Source: Dipteris shenzhenensis
Lineage: Eukaryota > Polypodiophyta > Polypodiopsida > Gleicheniales
Direction: 5' to 3' (one strand)
Assembly (NCBI GenBank): GCA_047967505.1
Contig: CM106541.1
Length of the DNA: 64,000 nt
How positions within the stretch are numbered: position 1 is the first letter of the stretch; every line of letters starts with the position of its first letter. Shown here one piece after another: positions 35,121 through 46,647 of the stretch. The translations under genes were made by a program, and so were the position numbers. The notes beneath the pieces are model-generated. The model saw nothing but the letters and a program-made list of their open reading frames with translations, had not been told where the DNA came from and did no database searches.

Positions 35121-36774
35121 ATGTCTTCTCATGATGACCAGCACTTGCTAGCTAGCATGGGCACTGCTATGCATACTTGGCTCATTGACTCGGGAGCTTC
35201 GTTTCATGTCACTCCACATCGTGAGTGGTTCATGACATACATGGCAGGTGACATGGGACTGGTTTTTCTTGGAGATGATCATGAGCTACGTATTGCAAGC
35301 ATTGGTGATATTGATCTCCAGGTTGGTTATGGACGCATTTTTACACTTCATGATGTAAGGCATGTACCTGAGCTAAAGAAGAATCTCATCAGTGTAAGTC
35401 AGCTTGACTTGAGAGGTCATGTACTCTCTTTTGGGCATGGGAAATGGAAAATATGTAAAGGATCTTTGGTCATGACAAAGGGATCATTGGTTGATTCTCT
35501 ATACCCTCTTTCTTGTACTGTTTCATGTAGTTCAGCTCATGCTACCATAGAGCTACCAACAGGTGTGTTGTGGCATTGCCGGTTGGGCATATGAGCAAGA
35601 AAGGAATGGAAATCTTATCTCGTTGTGGCTACTTGCCTGTGTTTAGTGGCTTTGAATTTGGTGGTTGTGAACATTGCATTTATGGGAAGCAAGTTCAATT
35701 ACCTCACAAAAAGAAACTTATGCGTAAGCTCTTGCCATTAGATTTGGTACATACAGATGTGTGTATGATGCCACAGCTTTCTTTAGGTGGTGGCAAGTAT
35801 TTTGTGTCTTTTATTGATGATGCTACACGAAAGGCATGGGTGTATCCTATGCGTCAGAAAGATGATGTGTTTCAGACTTTCAAGATATGGCTTGCATATG
35901 TAGAAAATCAAACAGGTAGGTCATTGAAATGTCTTAGATCTGACAATGGAGGTGAGTATGTGTCGAAAGAGTTTGATAACTTCTTGGCTTTGAAAGGTAT
36001 CAAAAGGAAACTCCCTCCACCTCACAACCCATCACAAAATGGTGTTGTTGAGAGGTTAAACATGACTATACAGGATAGAGTCCGTTCAATGTTGTCACAT
36101 GCTGCTTTATCTCATGGGTTTTGGGCTGAGGCAGTAAAAACTGCTATACATTTAATCAACCGTTCCCCTCATCGTGCTTTGGATTACAAGGGCCTGAAGA
36201 AATGTGGACAGGCAAGCCTCCATCTTATAAACACTTGCGCATGTTTGGTTGTGATACGTACATGCACATACGCAGAGAGGATTGCAACAAGTTAGATCCA
36301 AAAGCACAGAAATGCATATTTCTTGGTTATGGTGAGGAGGGAGAGATGGGATATAGACTTTGGGATCCTAGCCATCATAAAATAGTACGCAGCAATGACG
36401 TTGTCTTCAAAGAGCATTCTATGCCAAAAAGATCAGCTGATAGACTAGAAGTGGTGAGACACACCATATTTGAGGACACATACATTGGACAGCCAGTTAG
36501 GCAAGTACAGGAGGAGATAGAACAATCTCTAGTTCAGCCTGAAAATGTATTGGAGGTAGATCAGCCACCCACAGGTCCACATATACCACAATTTCAGCCA
36601 TATAACGATGTAGAACAGCCGTGTTTTGGGCAACGAGCCTCACATGAGCAGCCCGCCCCTCAACTGAGGAGGCGTACTCGACTGTCACATCCTCTTGATA
36701 GATTTCAGCCAGGTTTGGACTATCTTATGGTGACTGACTGTGGTGAGCCTTCATGCTACAAAGAGGCTATGTAG
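35121..36774 (+). pseudogene. Copia protease and integrase of element B
   Basis: From 35,121 the aspartic protease appears with WLIDSGASFHVT (catalytic Asp-Ser-Gly near 35,187). It is followed by the GAG-pre-integrase/HHCC region (LWHCRLG ... CEHCIYGK), where a frame change occurs near 35,590. The integrase core follows, with its three acidic residues visible in HTDVC, RSDNGGEY and NGVVERLN. Another frame change near 36,200 leads into the integrase C-terminal region (KCIFLGYGEEGEMGYRLWDP) and a Pro/Gln-rich linker. Order protease, integrase, reverse transcriptase is diagnostic of Ty1/copia. Confidence 0.9.
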
Positions 36775-37503
36775 AGGGTAGATAAGATTAAGTGGGAGTT
36801 GGCCATGAAGAGCGAGATGGCATCTCTCAAGAAGAATGGCACATGGGATTTGGTGCCTTTGCCGGATGGGCATAAAGTCTTGCCATGCAAGTGGGTGTAT
36901 AAGCAAAAGTTTACACTGGCTAACACTTCACTAAAGTACAAGGCCAGGCTTGTGGCAAAAGGTTTCAAGCAAGAACATGGGATTGATTTTGATGAGGTTT
37001 TTTCTCCCATAGTCAAGATGACTACCTTGCAGACTGTTTTAGCTTTGGTTGCTAGAGATGACTTGGAGTTGTATCAGATGGATGTGAAGACCACGTTTCT
37101 TCATGGTGATCTCCATGAGGAGATATACATGTAGCAGCCAGAGGGGTTTGTTGACAAAGGGAAACCTTGTCATGTATGTAAGCTCAAGAAGAGCTTATAT
37201 GGCTTGAAACAAGCTCCAAGGGAGTGGTATCACAAGTTTGATGCATTCATGAGAAAGCAGGGCTTTGGCAGGAGTGAAGAGGATCACTGTTTCTATGTAA
37301 AGAGGGCCGAAGATGGCAGCCTTCTTATTTTTCTCATCTATGTAGATGACATGCTTCTAGCCGGAACATGTAAGCAGTCGTTAAATGCCTTGAAAGCTGA
37401 ACTACATAAGGCATTTGAGATGAAGGATTTGGGCGTTGCGAGCCATATTCTTGGTATGCATATTCAGAGAGATAGACAAAGGCGATTGCTTTACTTGTCT
37501 CAA
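36775..37503 (+). pseudogene. Copia reverse transcriptase of element B
   Basis: Residues match copia [58 protein letters not shown], then a TAG stop at 37132-37134 where a Gln is normal. It continues with SLYGLKQAPREWYHKFD and the catalytic YVDD (37,339-37,350). A stop after LLYLSQK ends the frame at about 37,509. The catalytic Asp pair is kept, but the stops make the copy inactive. Confidence 0.9.
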
Positions 37504-37524
37504 AAGTAATGCATTGGGAAAGTT

Positions 37525-38275
37525 TTGGAGAGATTCCATATGCAGGGTGCGAAGGCTCTTTCTACTCCATTGCCTTCGTACTACTGCAAACTTTCTCAAG
37601 AGGATAGTCCAAAATCAAATGAGGAGCGGGCTGCAATGTCCAAGATAGCTTATGCATCGGTTGTTGGTTGTTTGATATATGCCATGGTTGCTACTAGACT
37701 AGACATTGGCAGTGGGAGTAGTGAGCCGATACATGGTGAATCCTGGCAAACGGCATTGGGAAGCAATGAAAGGGGTTATGAGGTATCTCAAAGGCACTCA
37801 AGATATGTGCATATCCTTTGGGCAGACAGATGCAGCAGTACATGGATATGTAGATGCTGATTATGCAGGTTGTCCAGTGAGTAGGAAGTCGACTACAGGC
37901 TACTTGTTCACATTTGCAGGTGGTGTAATTTCATGGGTCTCTTGTCTACAGGGTTGTGTTACCCTTTCTACTACTGAGGCAGAGTATGTGGCAGCCACGG
38001 AGGCTGCAAAGGAGGCCATATGGCTTTCTCGTCTCTTAGCAGAGTTAGGTATGTTACAAGAGATTCCAGTGCTACACTGTGATAGCCACAGTGCTATCAT
38101 GTTGGCCCGGAATCCAGTATTCCATGCCAAGACAAAGCACATTGATATCAAGTACCATTTCATACGGCAGGTACTTGGTGATAAGCTCATCCAGCTTGTC
38201 AAGATTCATATGGACGACAATCCTGCAGATCTTCTTACGAAGAGTCTAGCTTCAACAAGGTTTGCACACTGCTGA
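37525..38275 (+). pseudogene. Copia RNase H of element B
   Basis: After a frame change near 37,700 the frame reads VMRYLKGTQD, GYVDADYAGC, STTGYLFTFAGGVISW, LSTTEAEYVAATEAAKEAIWL, LHCDSHSAIMLARNPVFHAKTKHID and DDNPADLLTKSL. This is the complete C-terminal RNase H of copia with its Asp, Glu and Asp ligands. It ends close to the polypurine tract. Confidence 0.9.
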
Positions 38276-38360
38276 GACCTCATGGGTATTGGATAGGTGA
38301 CCTTCTTCTATTGTTGTACATTGTTGTACATACTCTCACTCCCCTTAGGCACATCGCCTT

Positions 38361-38372
38361 TAAGTGGGAGGT
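38361..38372 (+). promoter_or_regulatory. Polypurine tract of element B
   Basis: AAGTGGGAGG directly before the LTR start TGTTGGGG. Confidence 0.75.
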
Positions 38373-38530
38373 TGTTGGGGTAAAGGCCATGTGGCTAGTT
38401 CCGTGTACATAGTATACTATGCTTCCACTATATATACTATGCATACCTATTCTTTGGTGTCTCTTGACACCCCCATATTGTGTGCTCTCCTCTCCTTCTT
38501 GTTGCCCTTTGCTATCCCCGATCCCCTTCA
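38373..38530 (+). repeat. 3' LTR of element B
   Basis: 158 bp beginning TGTTGGGGTAAAGG after the polypurine tract and ending CCCCGATCCCCTTCA. Contains a TATA-like ACTATATATAC. No matching 5-bp target duplication is seen with the candidate 5' end. Confidence 0.7.
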
Positions 38531-41500
38531 GTTATGCTATCGGATTCATTGCTCATGGTATTCACCAAATGAACACAATGGAGAGGATGAGTTCAGTTAG
38601 TCTCATTATGTTGTTGAGTCAATTGTACCTAAAATAAGCTAGATGGTTTACAAATGCTACATTTCTAGTTGAGTTATGAGGAGAGAGGCGAATGCATTGC
38701 ACACCTATGCGAATGATGTAACATTAGTATGCTAGGTGCACATAGGCATGGTAGAGAGAGGAAGGCATTGCATGTGGAAGATTTTGATGGACTAGCTATA
38801 GATAGATTCAAAGTGAGTGGTGTTGTCGTACAACAAAATATTATAAACCATGAGTATACAAAACAATTCTTTTCAATGGTTTTACCTCCATAAGCTTGGA
38901 TCTTTAAATGATTTATGCAAATTTAAATTGTTGAATTCTTGGGTGCTATGGGTGTTGAAATAACACCATTTCAAGGTTTTATAAAAATGATGTGGCTATT
39001 GAAATAATACCATTTTAAAGGTTTTCTTATTTGCAATTATGGTAATGCATATGCTACTAGTTTGAGTGGAAAAGAATGGTTATAGTCATGCAGCATGGGA
39101 TTGCCTGTGCAAGATGGTCACACATGCATATGAATTGAAGTGTTGAGAAGTGCATAGTAAAGGCATAAAGTGTTGCATGGGAAGCATGGTAATCAAGGAA
39201 ATAAGTTCTTATGTTAGCATTTGAAAGCCGTGTGTTCGGATTAGGCTCAATCGATTAGTATGCCATTGAGGAGATGTCAAATGATTAGCGACGATCAAAA
39301 TTGAACATACGAGTCGAATGTGAAACCTAGCGAGTAAGAGAAGCACAAAGATGAAGACACGAAGCTTTTAAAAGCAAAAGGAAATGAAATGGGAGAAAAT
39401 GTCCCAGCAAATCACAAGATGAGGCAGTGGCGGTGGAGACGTGGAGGGGGGATTGGGTTGAGAAGCATCACGCTAATTAAGTCAAGGGTTAGGTTAGGTT
39501 AGGGAGGGTTGGGAAGGACGTGCTAGATTAGGAGAACACTTAAAAAAAAGATTATCCCATATAAAAAATAAAAGGTTATCCCATATAAAAAAGGGGCAGA
39601 AAGCTAGGGTAATAAATTGAGCAAGAATTTTTTTAAAAGAAATTTTAATAGAAAAAGGGGGAAATTTTGTTAGGATAATAAATTGAGTAAGGGGGGGTAG
39701 GGTAATTTTGTCGAAGATAGGGGATGTGTGTGTGTGCACATGCACACGCATGTGACATGATTTCATGCTGCATTGAGAGGGTCGTGAGCGTAGAAGGTAA
39801 GGGTTGTGTGTGAGTGTGTGTGTGTGTCTCAAAAAAATAAAGGGTAGGTAGAGTTGGAGCCTAGGTTAAGGGGGTAGGGTTAGGTGGATAAGGTTTAAGG
39901 TGGTTAGGGGGGTAAATTAAAATGTAAGGGGGTATAAGGGAGTGTAAAAATTAAATATATATTATGGGGAGAAAAAGGGGAGGAAAACATGGTGGTTGTT
40001 TTTCATAAAAAGAAAAAAACGAGCATGCAAATAGTTAATTAGGAAGGGGGAATTTTTATTTGAAAGGGCTCAAAAAGAGATTTGCAATTCTAATAAATGG
40101 AGAACAAATAGGTGCGATCCTACTAATGTCTTTAATAAAAGGTAAAAAAGAGGTTAAGATTTTTCACAAGTTGCAAAATGTATAAATGAACCAAAATATT
40201 GCGCTTTGATGAGTCGTTCACAAGCATCACTTTTATTGAAGAGGGGAGTCTACTTACCTACCGGTGAGATAACAGAGGCTGTAGTAGAGGACTACGAGGG
40301 CAATGAATGGGATAAAGGGGCGGTGAATGGGGTGAGGCAGTTATGAGTAGGAAGGAGAATAAAAAGGTAGAAAATGGACTCGGGAGGTGGGGAGACAGAT
40401 TGATAGGTACAAAAACCCAAGCGATGGGGAGTTCATTGGGCGTGAAAGAGGAGGAGCTAGGGAGCACGTCAGGTGCAACAAGGAGACAGGACCCGCAGTC
40501 GAGGGGTGGGTGGATTTAGTTAGGAAAAGGTTAGGGGTGAGGTCTAGTTAGGGAAAAAACTGTGTTAAGCCTAGCACATGTATAACATCTTTAATTTGGC
40601 TTGAATTACTTCAAACTAGTATTGATCTTGTAGCGTGAACACTTCCTAGATTCCCATTGGCTATGAACACGTGGACTTTTGAGTTTTCACTTTTTTCAAT
40701 GTTGAAAATCATTCATCGTTGCATTGTAGTTTATCACAAGAAAGTTCCACAACATAACACATAGGATATGGATCTTTCAAATCCTAAAACCCAATAAGTT
40801 TGCACATTTAGTCACATAGGTTAGGTGAACAAGCACACACAAGCCTTCCCCATATAAAAATAATAGATACATAAATCAAAACATAAATCAAATCCCATTG
40901 AGTATTGAAGGGCACAAAAAGCTCAGGTACTCAATTCTATAAAGAGCACATAGTCCCATGATAAATAGATGATTAGATTAAAGTATTTGTTTTCGGTAGC
41001 ACAAGCTTACACTTAACAAACTCTAAGAGCACACTTGCACAATCCATATGTGAAAATAGGAATTTGCTAATAGCAAAATGGAGCTGTAGACACCTTCAAC
41101 TAGCATCATTACAAATTATCACAAGAAGCTAGTACACTCAACTCGGGGTATTGACACTACTCGCATCACCAAGTTGTACCTAAAAATCACCATTTGAAAA
41201 AACTATCATAAATACAAGTCATAAGCCTCATCCTTGTCCTTTGAAAACCTCTAGCATCTTTACAAATTAACACAAGAAAAGTACAATAAATCGGGGTTTT
41301 GGCACTACTAGCACCATCAAGCTACACTAAAAAATCACTAATTGAAAAACGATTGTAAGTACAAGTCATAAGCCTCACCATCGGCAACCTCATCCTTGTC
41401 TCTACTATGATAGCCTCATCCTTATCTCTAGGAAAAACACCCAAGTTCTCAAAATTCTTGGAGCGCCCCCCCAAGTTTAATAGAAAACATCTAATAAGTT

Positions 41501-42159
41501 CAAAGAAGATACCAAATAAGAAAAATGAAGGGCAAGGCCTACCAACATATGGACCTACATGCCAAGATTATAGATATAATCATGGAAAATTGTAAAAAAT
41601 TATATCCATGGGACTCACTACTCTCAAGATAAAATACACCCCCCCCCTAAACGGAGACCCATAACAATTGCACAACCCACTTTACTACAACCAGCAAAGC
41701 AACTCTGCAACAACAAAAGGCAACAACCATATAGAGATTTGTACAAGTGAATTGATTAGGAACTCAGCTTCTTCAACAAACTTTGACCATAGGAAAAAGT
41801 AGGCCGATGCAAAGATTACTTCAACAACAATAGGCACATCCAAAGAAGGTCAAATATAGACTAATCTAATTCTGCAAGCGACAAACTCTATAGTAGCCAT
41901 AAAGTGAAAACATATTGGCACAACAAACTCAAAGTAGCTCATACTAGAGGACGTGGATAATCAAATTGGTCCTCCACAGGAGTTGTTAACCCTGTTTGGG
42001 TAGCAACATAAGTGATAGTCCAAGACAAGAGTGTATGCTGAGTAGTGGCCTAGCTCCAATTTTAAGGAAGGCCCTCTCAATGAGCCTCTTAGTGACCATG
42101 CAAGGGTGGAGAAGAACAAAACTCCCTCCAAAACATCTCAAGGGTTCATCTCTAAAATA
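38531..42159. other. Non-coding stretch
   Basis: AT-rich intergenic sequence without supported genes. It contains TG-rich stretches (39,725-39,830), several short TTAGG-like runs (about 39,485-39,505) and A/G-rich blocks. Nothing else is recognised. Confidence 0.5.
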
Positions 42160-42410
42160 GTGTAGAGAGAGAAATACTAGAGTCTAGAGAAAGAAAAGTA
42201 TAGAGAGAAAATGTAGAAAGAGAAAATATAGAGATAGAAAATGTAGAGAGAGACAAAGTAGAGAGGAAAATTGTACAGAGAGAAATAATAGGAAGAAAAT
42301 TGTAGAGATAGAAAAAGTAGAAAGAGATAGTGTAGGAATAAAAAAATTATAAATAGAAAATATAGAAATAATATCTATCTATCGATCTATCTTTACACAC
42401 ACACACACAA
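42160..42410 (+). repeat. Degenerate purine-rich minisatellite and (AC)n
   Basis: A series of variable 15-20-bp units of the type GTAGAGAGAGAAAAT runs to about 42,375. A CTAT/GATA-type segment and a (CA)8 run follow. It directly follows, on the minus strand, the end of the LINE relic, whose family often ends in simple repeats. Confidence 0.7.
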
Positions 42411-42559
42411 AGATGTATTGACGTCTGTGGGAGCCTAGCACGTCTATGAGAAAAGGTACCATTTGAAAAAGTAACTCATACAAGCCACTATGGCTGAGGC
42501 AAAGGGCTCACTAGGGCCCTTATTGAGTGCTTTTACTAAGAAACTCAAAAACTCAAGAC

Positions 42560-44773
42560 GAGTATTCAAAATTCAAAGAGGGGGGGGGGGGGACCAAGAG
42601 TTCCCCACCAAGATCCAATTCTATCGCGACCACTTTTTGAAGCCCAGGATCTGAGGATGGAGTCATTATCAGACCCTAATACCTAGAGGATAGACATGTC
42701 TCAGAAGCACTAAGGTTTTCCATTGGACATATGCAGGTCTCATCTCATTAGCTAAGGATGGAGATACGTATTATCTTCACATGCCATCAAAGAGCTACCA
42801 TGCCATCTCAGAATTTCTAGGTTTCTTTGTGTTTTGAATACTAGTCTCCCCCAAGTCCATGACATAAAGAGCTAGAGTAGATCTAGACTATATGATATGG
42901 TTGATCTCATCTTGTGGGCGCAAGGGGAATAGGGCATCCAAGATGCACTAGAAGGGTGGGATTTAGTCATTAGAATACCTTGACTAGCACACTATTTGGA
43001 TATGCATGTGTACCAGGTTGTGCTAACCCCTCTCTCAGCTAGTTGTCTAGATGAATCTAGTGCCAAGTAAGCAAAGCCCAAACCCTTTGAAGATATGTCA
43101 CTGTCTAAAGGATGGCATCAATGTCATGGCAAACTCTGCCTATACTATTTAATGAGGGATTGAGGGATTAGTAACCCCCCTAGAAGGGTGTTGTATACAT
43201 GGTTGTCGGCCTCACTAGTGTATCAAATAGCCATCCCTTTGTTGGGGGGTCCTAGAAGTATTCTTGAAAGCATTGTTGCTATAGCCAAGCTAGAATTCTC
43301 TGCCCTCCAGTAAGCAATGTCCTAGCTACGTGAGTCATCATTAAAACTGTTCCTATGCAGAATAAGTGTGTGACTGCATGATCTCCATCAGCTCCCCTCC
43401 GTGAGTGAAACTACTAGTGAAGTGTTGAAAATCATAAACTTGGTCTTGCCAAGGTTGACTGTCAAGTCTCTCTCCTTGGAAAACACCTGTAGGGACTCTG
43501 GATGTTTCTGTAGGCCTGTTATACTAAAGTAGATATGAGGACTTTGTCATATGCATGCAAAAATATCTGTGTCATCAGATCAAAAAGGAATTATCCCTCA
43601 CCTTCTAGGAAATCAATGAAGGTCTCATCAATGTAGATCCCAAAGACTCTCCCCTTGACTGACTCATACAGTTTCATCACCCCCCAAATCATTTCTCGTG
43701 GGATCTACATCTCTTGAAGTCTCCTAATCATATGGTACCTGCATCAAAGCCCCTCCAAAAGTCTACAAAGCAAGCATAGAATTTCTAGGATCTCTATCTT
43801 GCCTCCTTCTATAGAGTGAAGATGTGGTCAACAGTAGAATACTACCTTCATAACCTAGCTTATGCCAGAGCTTGTTGTCCCTATGCCTCTATGTAGGAGC
43901 TAATCTCTCTCTCTAGTACCGATCTATAAATCTTGGCCGATGTGTGACCAATCATGAGAGTGTTGTAGTTCTTAATGTCCATGGGATCCCTTGCTTTGTG
44001 TATCGGGATGCTAGTGGTGGTACTCCAAGTAGGGGGAAGCCATGGCATACAACATAATTGAATATTTGCACTAAGAATGGGGACTGGTCCTCTTGTACAT
44101 GCACAAATTGCTGAGTTTGTAGCGCCTTAGGGTCTTGGACTCTTTGGTTGTTGAGCCCACACAATGCGGTGAACAAGATGGATTAGTGGAAATTGCGCAA
44201 GGAGGACATATCATGTGGTTCATGGATTAGGACATCATATAGCAAAGTTGTGGATGTGTGCCAGACACCCAAATCTATGATGGGGATAGCTGTCTTCCCC
44301 TCAAAGAGAAGCCACCATGCAATAGTGGGGTCCCCTCCTCAAAAAGATCAGATCACCTCATCCCATGCTTCGAGAGAGGAAAGCCTACCTCTCATGACAT
44401 GTTAGGTGATGTGAGATCCACTACAATTTGAGTGTCATTAGTATGCGTGTATGAGGTGAGATATCATCTCTCGACACTCATCATCAAACCATGGTTTTTA
44501 TAGATCTTTCCAATTGGGGGGCACTCTATGGATTGAGTCGTAGGGAATGATTTGGTGGCAACATTCTAAATCACTGATACAAGAGTGTTAAAGGCAAGGT
44601 CTGCATCATCTCAAACGGAGGTTGGTAGCTAATGAGACAAATGGCTCACATTGATCCCATTAATGACATGTGGTGTATCTAGACATGGGTAGGGCCAAGA
44701 AAATCTCGTCCTATGGTTGGCATGGTAATCGAGATGCTGAATGCCAGATAGGAGTGGTCAGTACCAAGTGGGG
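42560..44773 (-). pseudogene. LINE ORF2 relic, part 2 (endonuclease end to C-terminus)
   Basis: Minus strand. Immediately left of element C it reads LGTDHSYLAFSISI, the end of the apurinic endonuclease domain (SDH-type motif). Then come KPWFDDECRE (about 44,480) and the reverse-transcriptase start IPIHKARDPMDIKNYNTLMIG (about 43,960). A stretch IYACFVDFWRGFDAG carries the first catalytic Asp region, and an SDDTDIFAC segment stands where YADD is expected. Downstream it reads SLQVFSKERDLTVNLGKTKFMIF and ILLGPPTKGWLFDTLVRPT, typical of the C-terminal part. Frequent stops show it is dead. It was one unit with 51,674-51,890 before element C inserted. Confidence 0.8.
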
Positions 44774-44778
44774 GGAGG
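44774..44778 (+). repeat. Target-site duplication of element C (left)
   Basis: GGAGG, repeated at 51674-51678. Confidence 0.95.
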
Positions 44779-45075
44779 TGTAAAGAATGAGGGAGAGAGA
44801 TAGGAGACTCAAGTTTAGCTTTCTTCACAACACACAAAAGAGAGAGGACACAAGGTTGGAGGGTGAAGCCTTTCTTCACTTTTGCACACAACAACAATAC
44901 AATAGAAGTGGGAAATACCCTATATGTCAAACCTAGAATACGTGGTTCATATGTGAACCCAAACCAAAAACATACGTGGTAGTCTAACTACACCACGAGT
45001 ACAACTAACATAGGCGGTGACATAAATGATAGTCATCCAGGAGATGTATCGGGGGTAGAGCTTGATATCTCAACA
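44779..45075 (-). repeat. 3' LTR of element C
   Basis: 297 bp, TGTAAAGAATG...ATATCTCAACA in plus-strand view. Followed at 45,076 by CTCCCCCTCAAG, the polypurine tract on the minus strand. Confidence 0.96.
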
Positions 45076-45842
45076 CTCCCCCTCAAGCTCAAATCCATCT
45101 CACGTACACCAAGCAAGCTCCTAAATCTGCGAAGCTTCTCGGTACCCAATGCCTTCGTAAAAATATCAGCCACCTGCTCCTCAGTGCTGACATAGACAAG
45201 ATCAATCTCACCAGCTAGAACCTTCTCTCTCACAAAGTGATAATGCACCTCAATGTGCTTCGTTCTAGCATGATAAACTGGGTTATTAGCAAGCATGATG
45301 CTGCTAATGTTGTCACAATGAATGACAACTGCTGCATGAATTGGCTGTCCCATATCTGCAAGTAGCTTTCGTAACCAAGCTACCTCACATGCAGCCATTG
45401 CTTCACCCCTGTACTCAGCCTCTGTGCTCGACAAGGCAACTGTTGGCTGCTTCTTGCTGCTCCAACTGATGGCACCACTCGTCATCCCATATTTGGACAG
45501 CATGTCCAAACCGTATTGCCTTTGTAATAGCCATATCCCACTCGGGGATCTAATAACCTCAATGCCCAAGAAGTAACGCAGCTCTCCCAAATCCTTCATC
45601 TCAAATTTCTGCTTCAACAGCAGCTTCACTTCATTAATGTCTGCATCACTATCACCTGTAATAATCAAGTCATCAACACAGATGACTATAAGCACAATCC
45701 CTCTGTTTGTCCTTTTCACATAAAGTGAAAAATCTGAATTGGAAATCTGAAATCCAATAGTGACAAGATATTGCCCTATCTTGTCTGACCATGCCCTCGG
45801 CGCCTGTTTTAAGCCATACAAGGCTTTGCGCAACCTCTGCAT
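45033..45842 (-). pseudogene. Element C reverse transcriptase-RNase H fusion
   Basis: Open frame from [19 protein letters not shown] through the catalytic [14 protein letters not shown] (with ICVDD instead of IYVDD) and [13 protein letters not shown]. It then jumps in frame from LSKYGMT to [23 protein letters not shown] because of the 357-bp deletion. RNase H continues to ADIFTKALG and into the LTR. About 119 residues, including the RT thumb and the N-terminal third of RNase H with its first acidic ligand, are absent. The Tyr-to-Cys change beside the catalytic Asp pair is also unusual. Confidence 0.9.
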
Positions 45843-46647
45843 ACAAAATCGGGATGTGAATTATCCTCATAACCTTCCGGCTGCATCATATAAACTTCTT
45901 CCTACAAATCACCATGCAAGAAGGCATTTTTCACATCCATCTGATGCAAAGACCATCCCTTTGCGGCAGCCATAGCAATTACTGCTCTCACGGTTGCCAT
46001 CCTTGCAACTGGGCTGAAAGTTTCCTCATAGTCAATTCCATATGTCTGTGCAAAACCTTTGGCAACCAATCTTGCCTTGTACCTGCTAACAGACCCATCA
46101 GCATTGTGCTTTACTTTGTAAACCCACTTGCAGCCAATAGCCTTCTTATCATGAGGCAAAGGCATCAAATCCCAAGTGTGGTTTGCATCCAAGGCAGCCA
46201 TCTCTTCATCCATAGCTGCTTCCCAATTTTTATGCCCTGCTGCATCCTCAAAACATGTGGGCTCTGGCTCCTCTAGAACCTTGACCATATAAGCATAGTG
46301 ATGTGCTGTGTACCCATCATATCTCAGCCTGTCAACTGGATACTTAATACGAGTGGACCTCCGTACAACTGGATCAGTTGCAGGAGTCTTTAAATCATGC
46401 CTGCTTTTCCTTGCACCAGGTGTAACAACAGAAGGAATCCCAAGTTCCTCATCAAGGCTCATTTCAGAGCCGCTTGACTCTCCATCAACATGAGAGCTAC
46501 CAGCAGACACATCAAACACTGGAGCATGGTCTACTTTTTCTTTTCCCTTATGTGATACCTGCACAACACTATCAGGGCTGCCATGTGACGATTCACTAGA
46601 TCTCAATCTCCCTGTCCATGCATTAGATCCACTAGTAGAGGACTCTC
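45843..46647 (-). pseudogene. Element C linker and reverse-transcriptase N-terminus
   Basis: Minus-strand frame with the Ser-rich linker after integrase ([18 protein letters not shown]), then RT beginning ([54 protein letters not shown]). It stops at a TAG (45902-45904) where element D has Gln. A 2-bp CT insertion at about 45836-45837 shifts the next frame. The right end is the insertion point of the candidate solo LTR. Confidence 0.9.

Noticed and set aside
39485-39505. GGGTTAGGTTAGGTTAGGG, possible interstitial telomere repeat
   Set aside because: Only about three TTAGG-like units, not the plant TTTAGGG unit, in a generally G/T-rich region.
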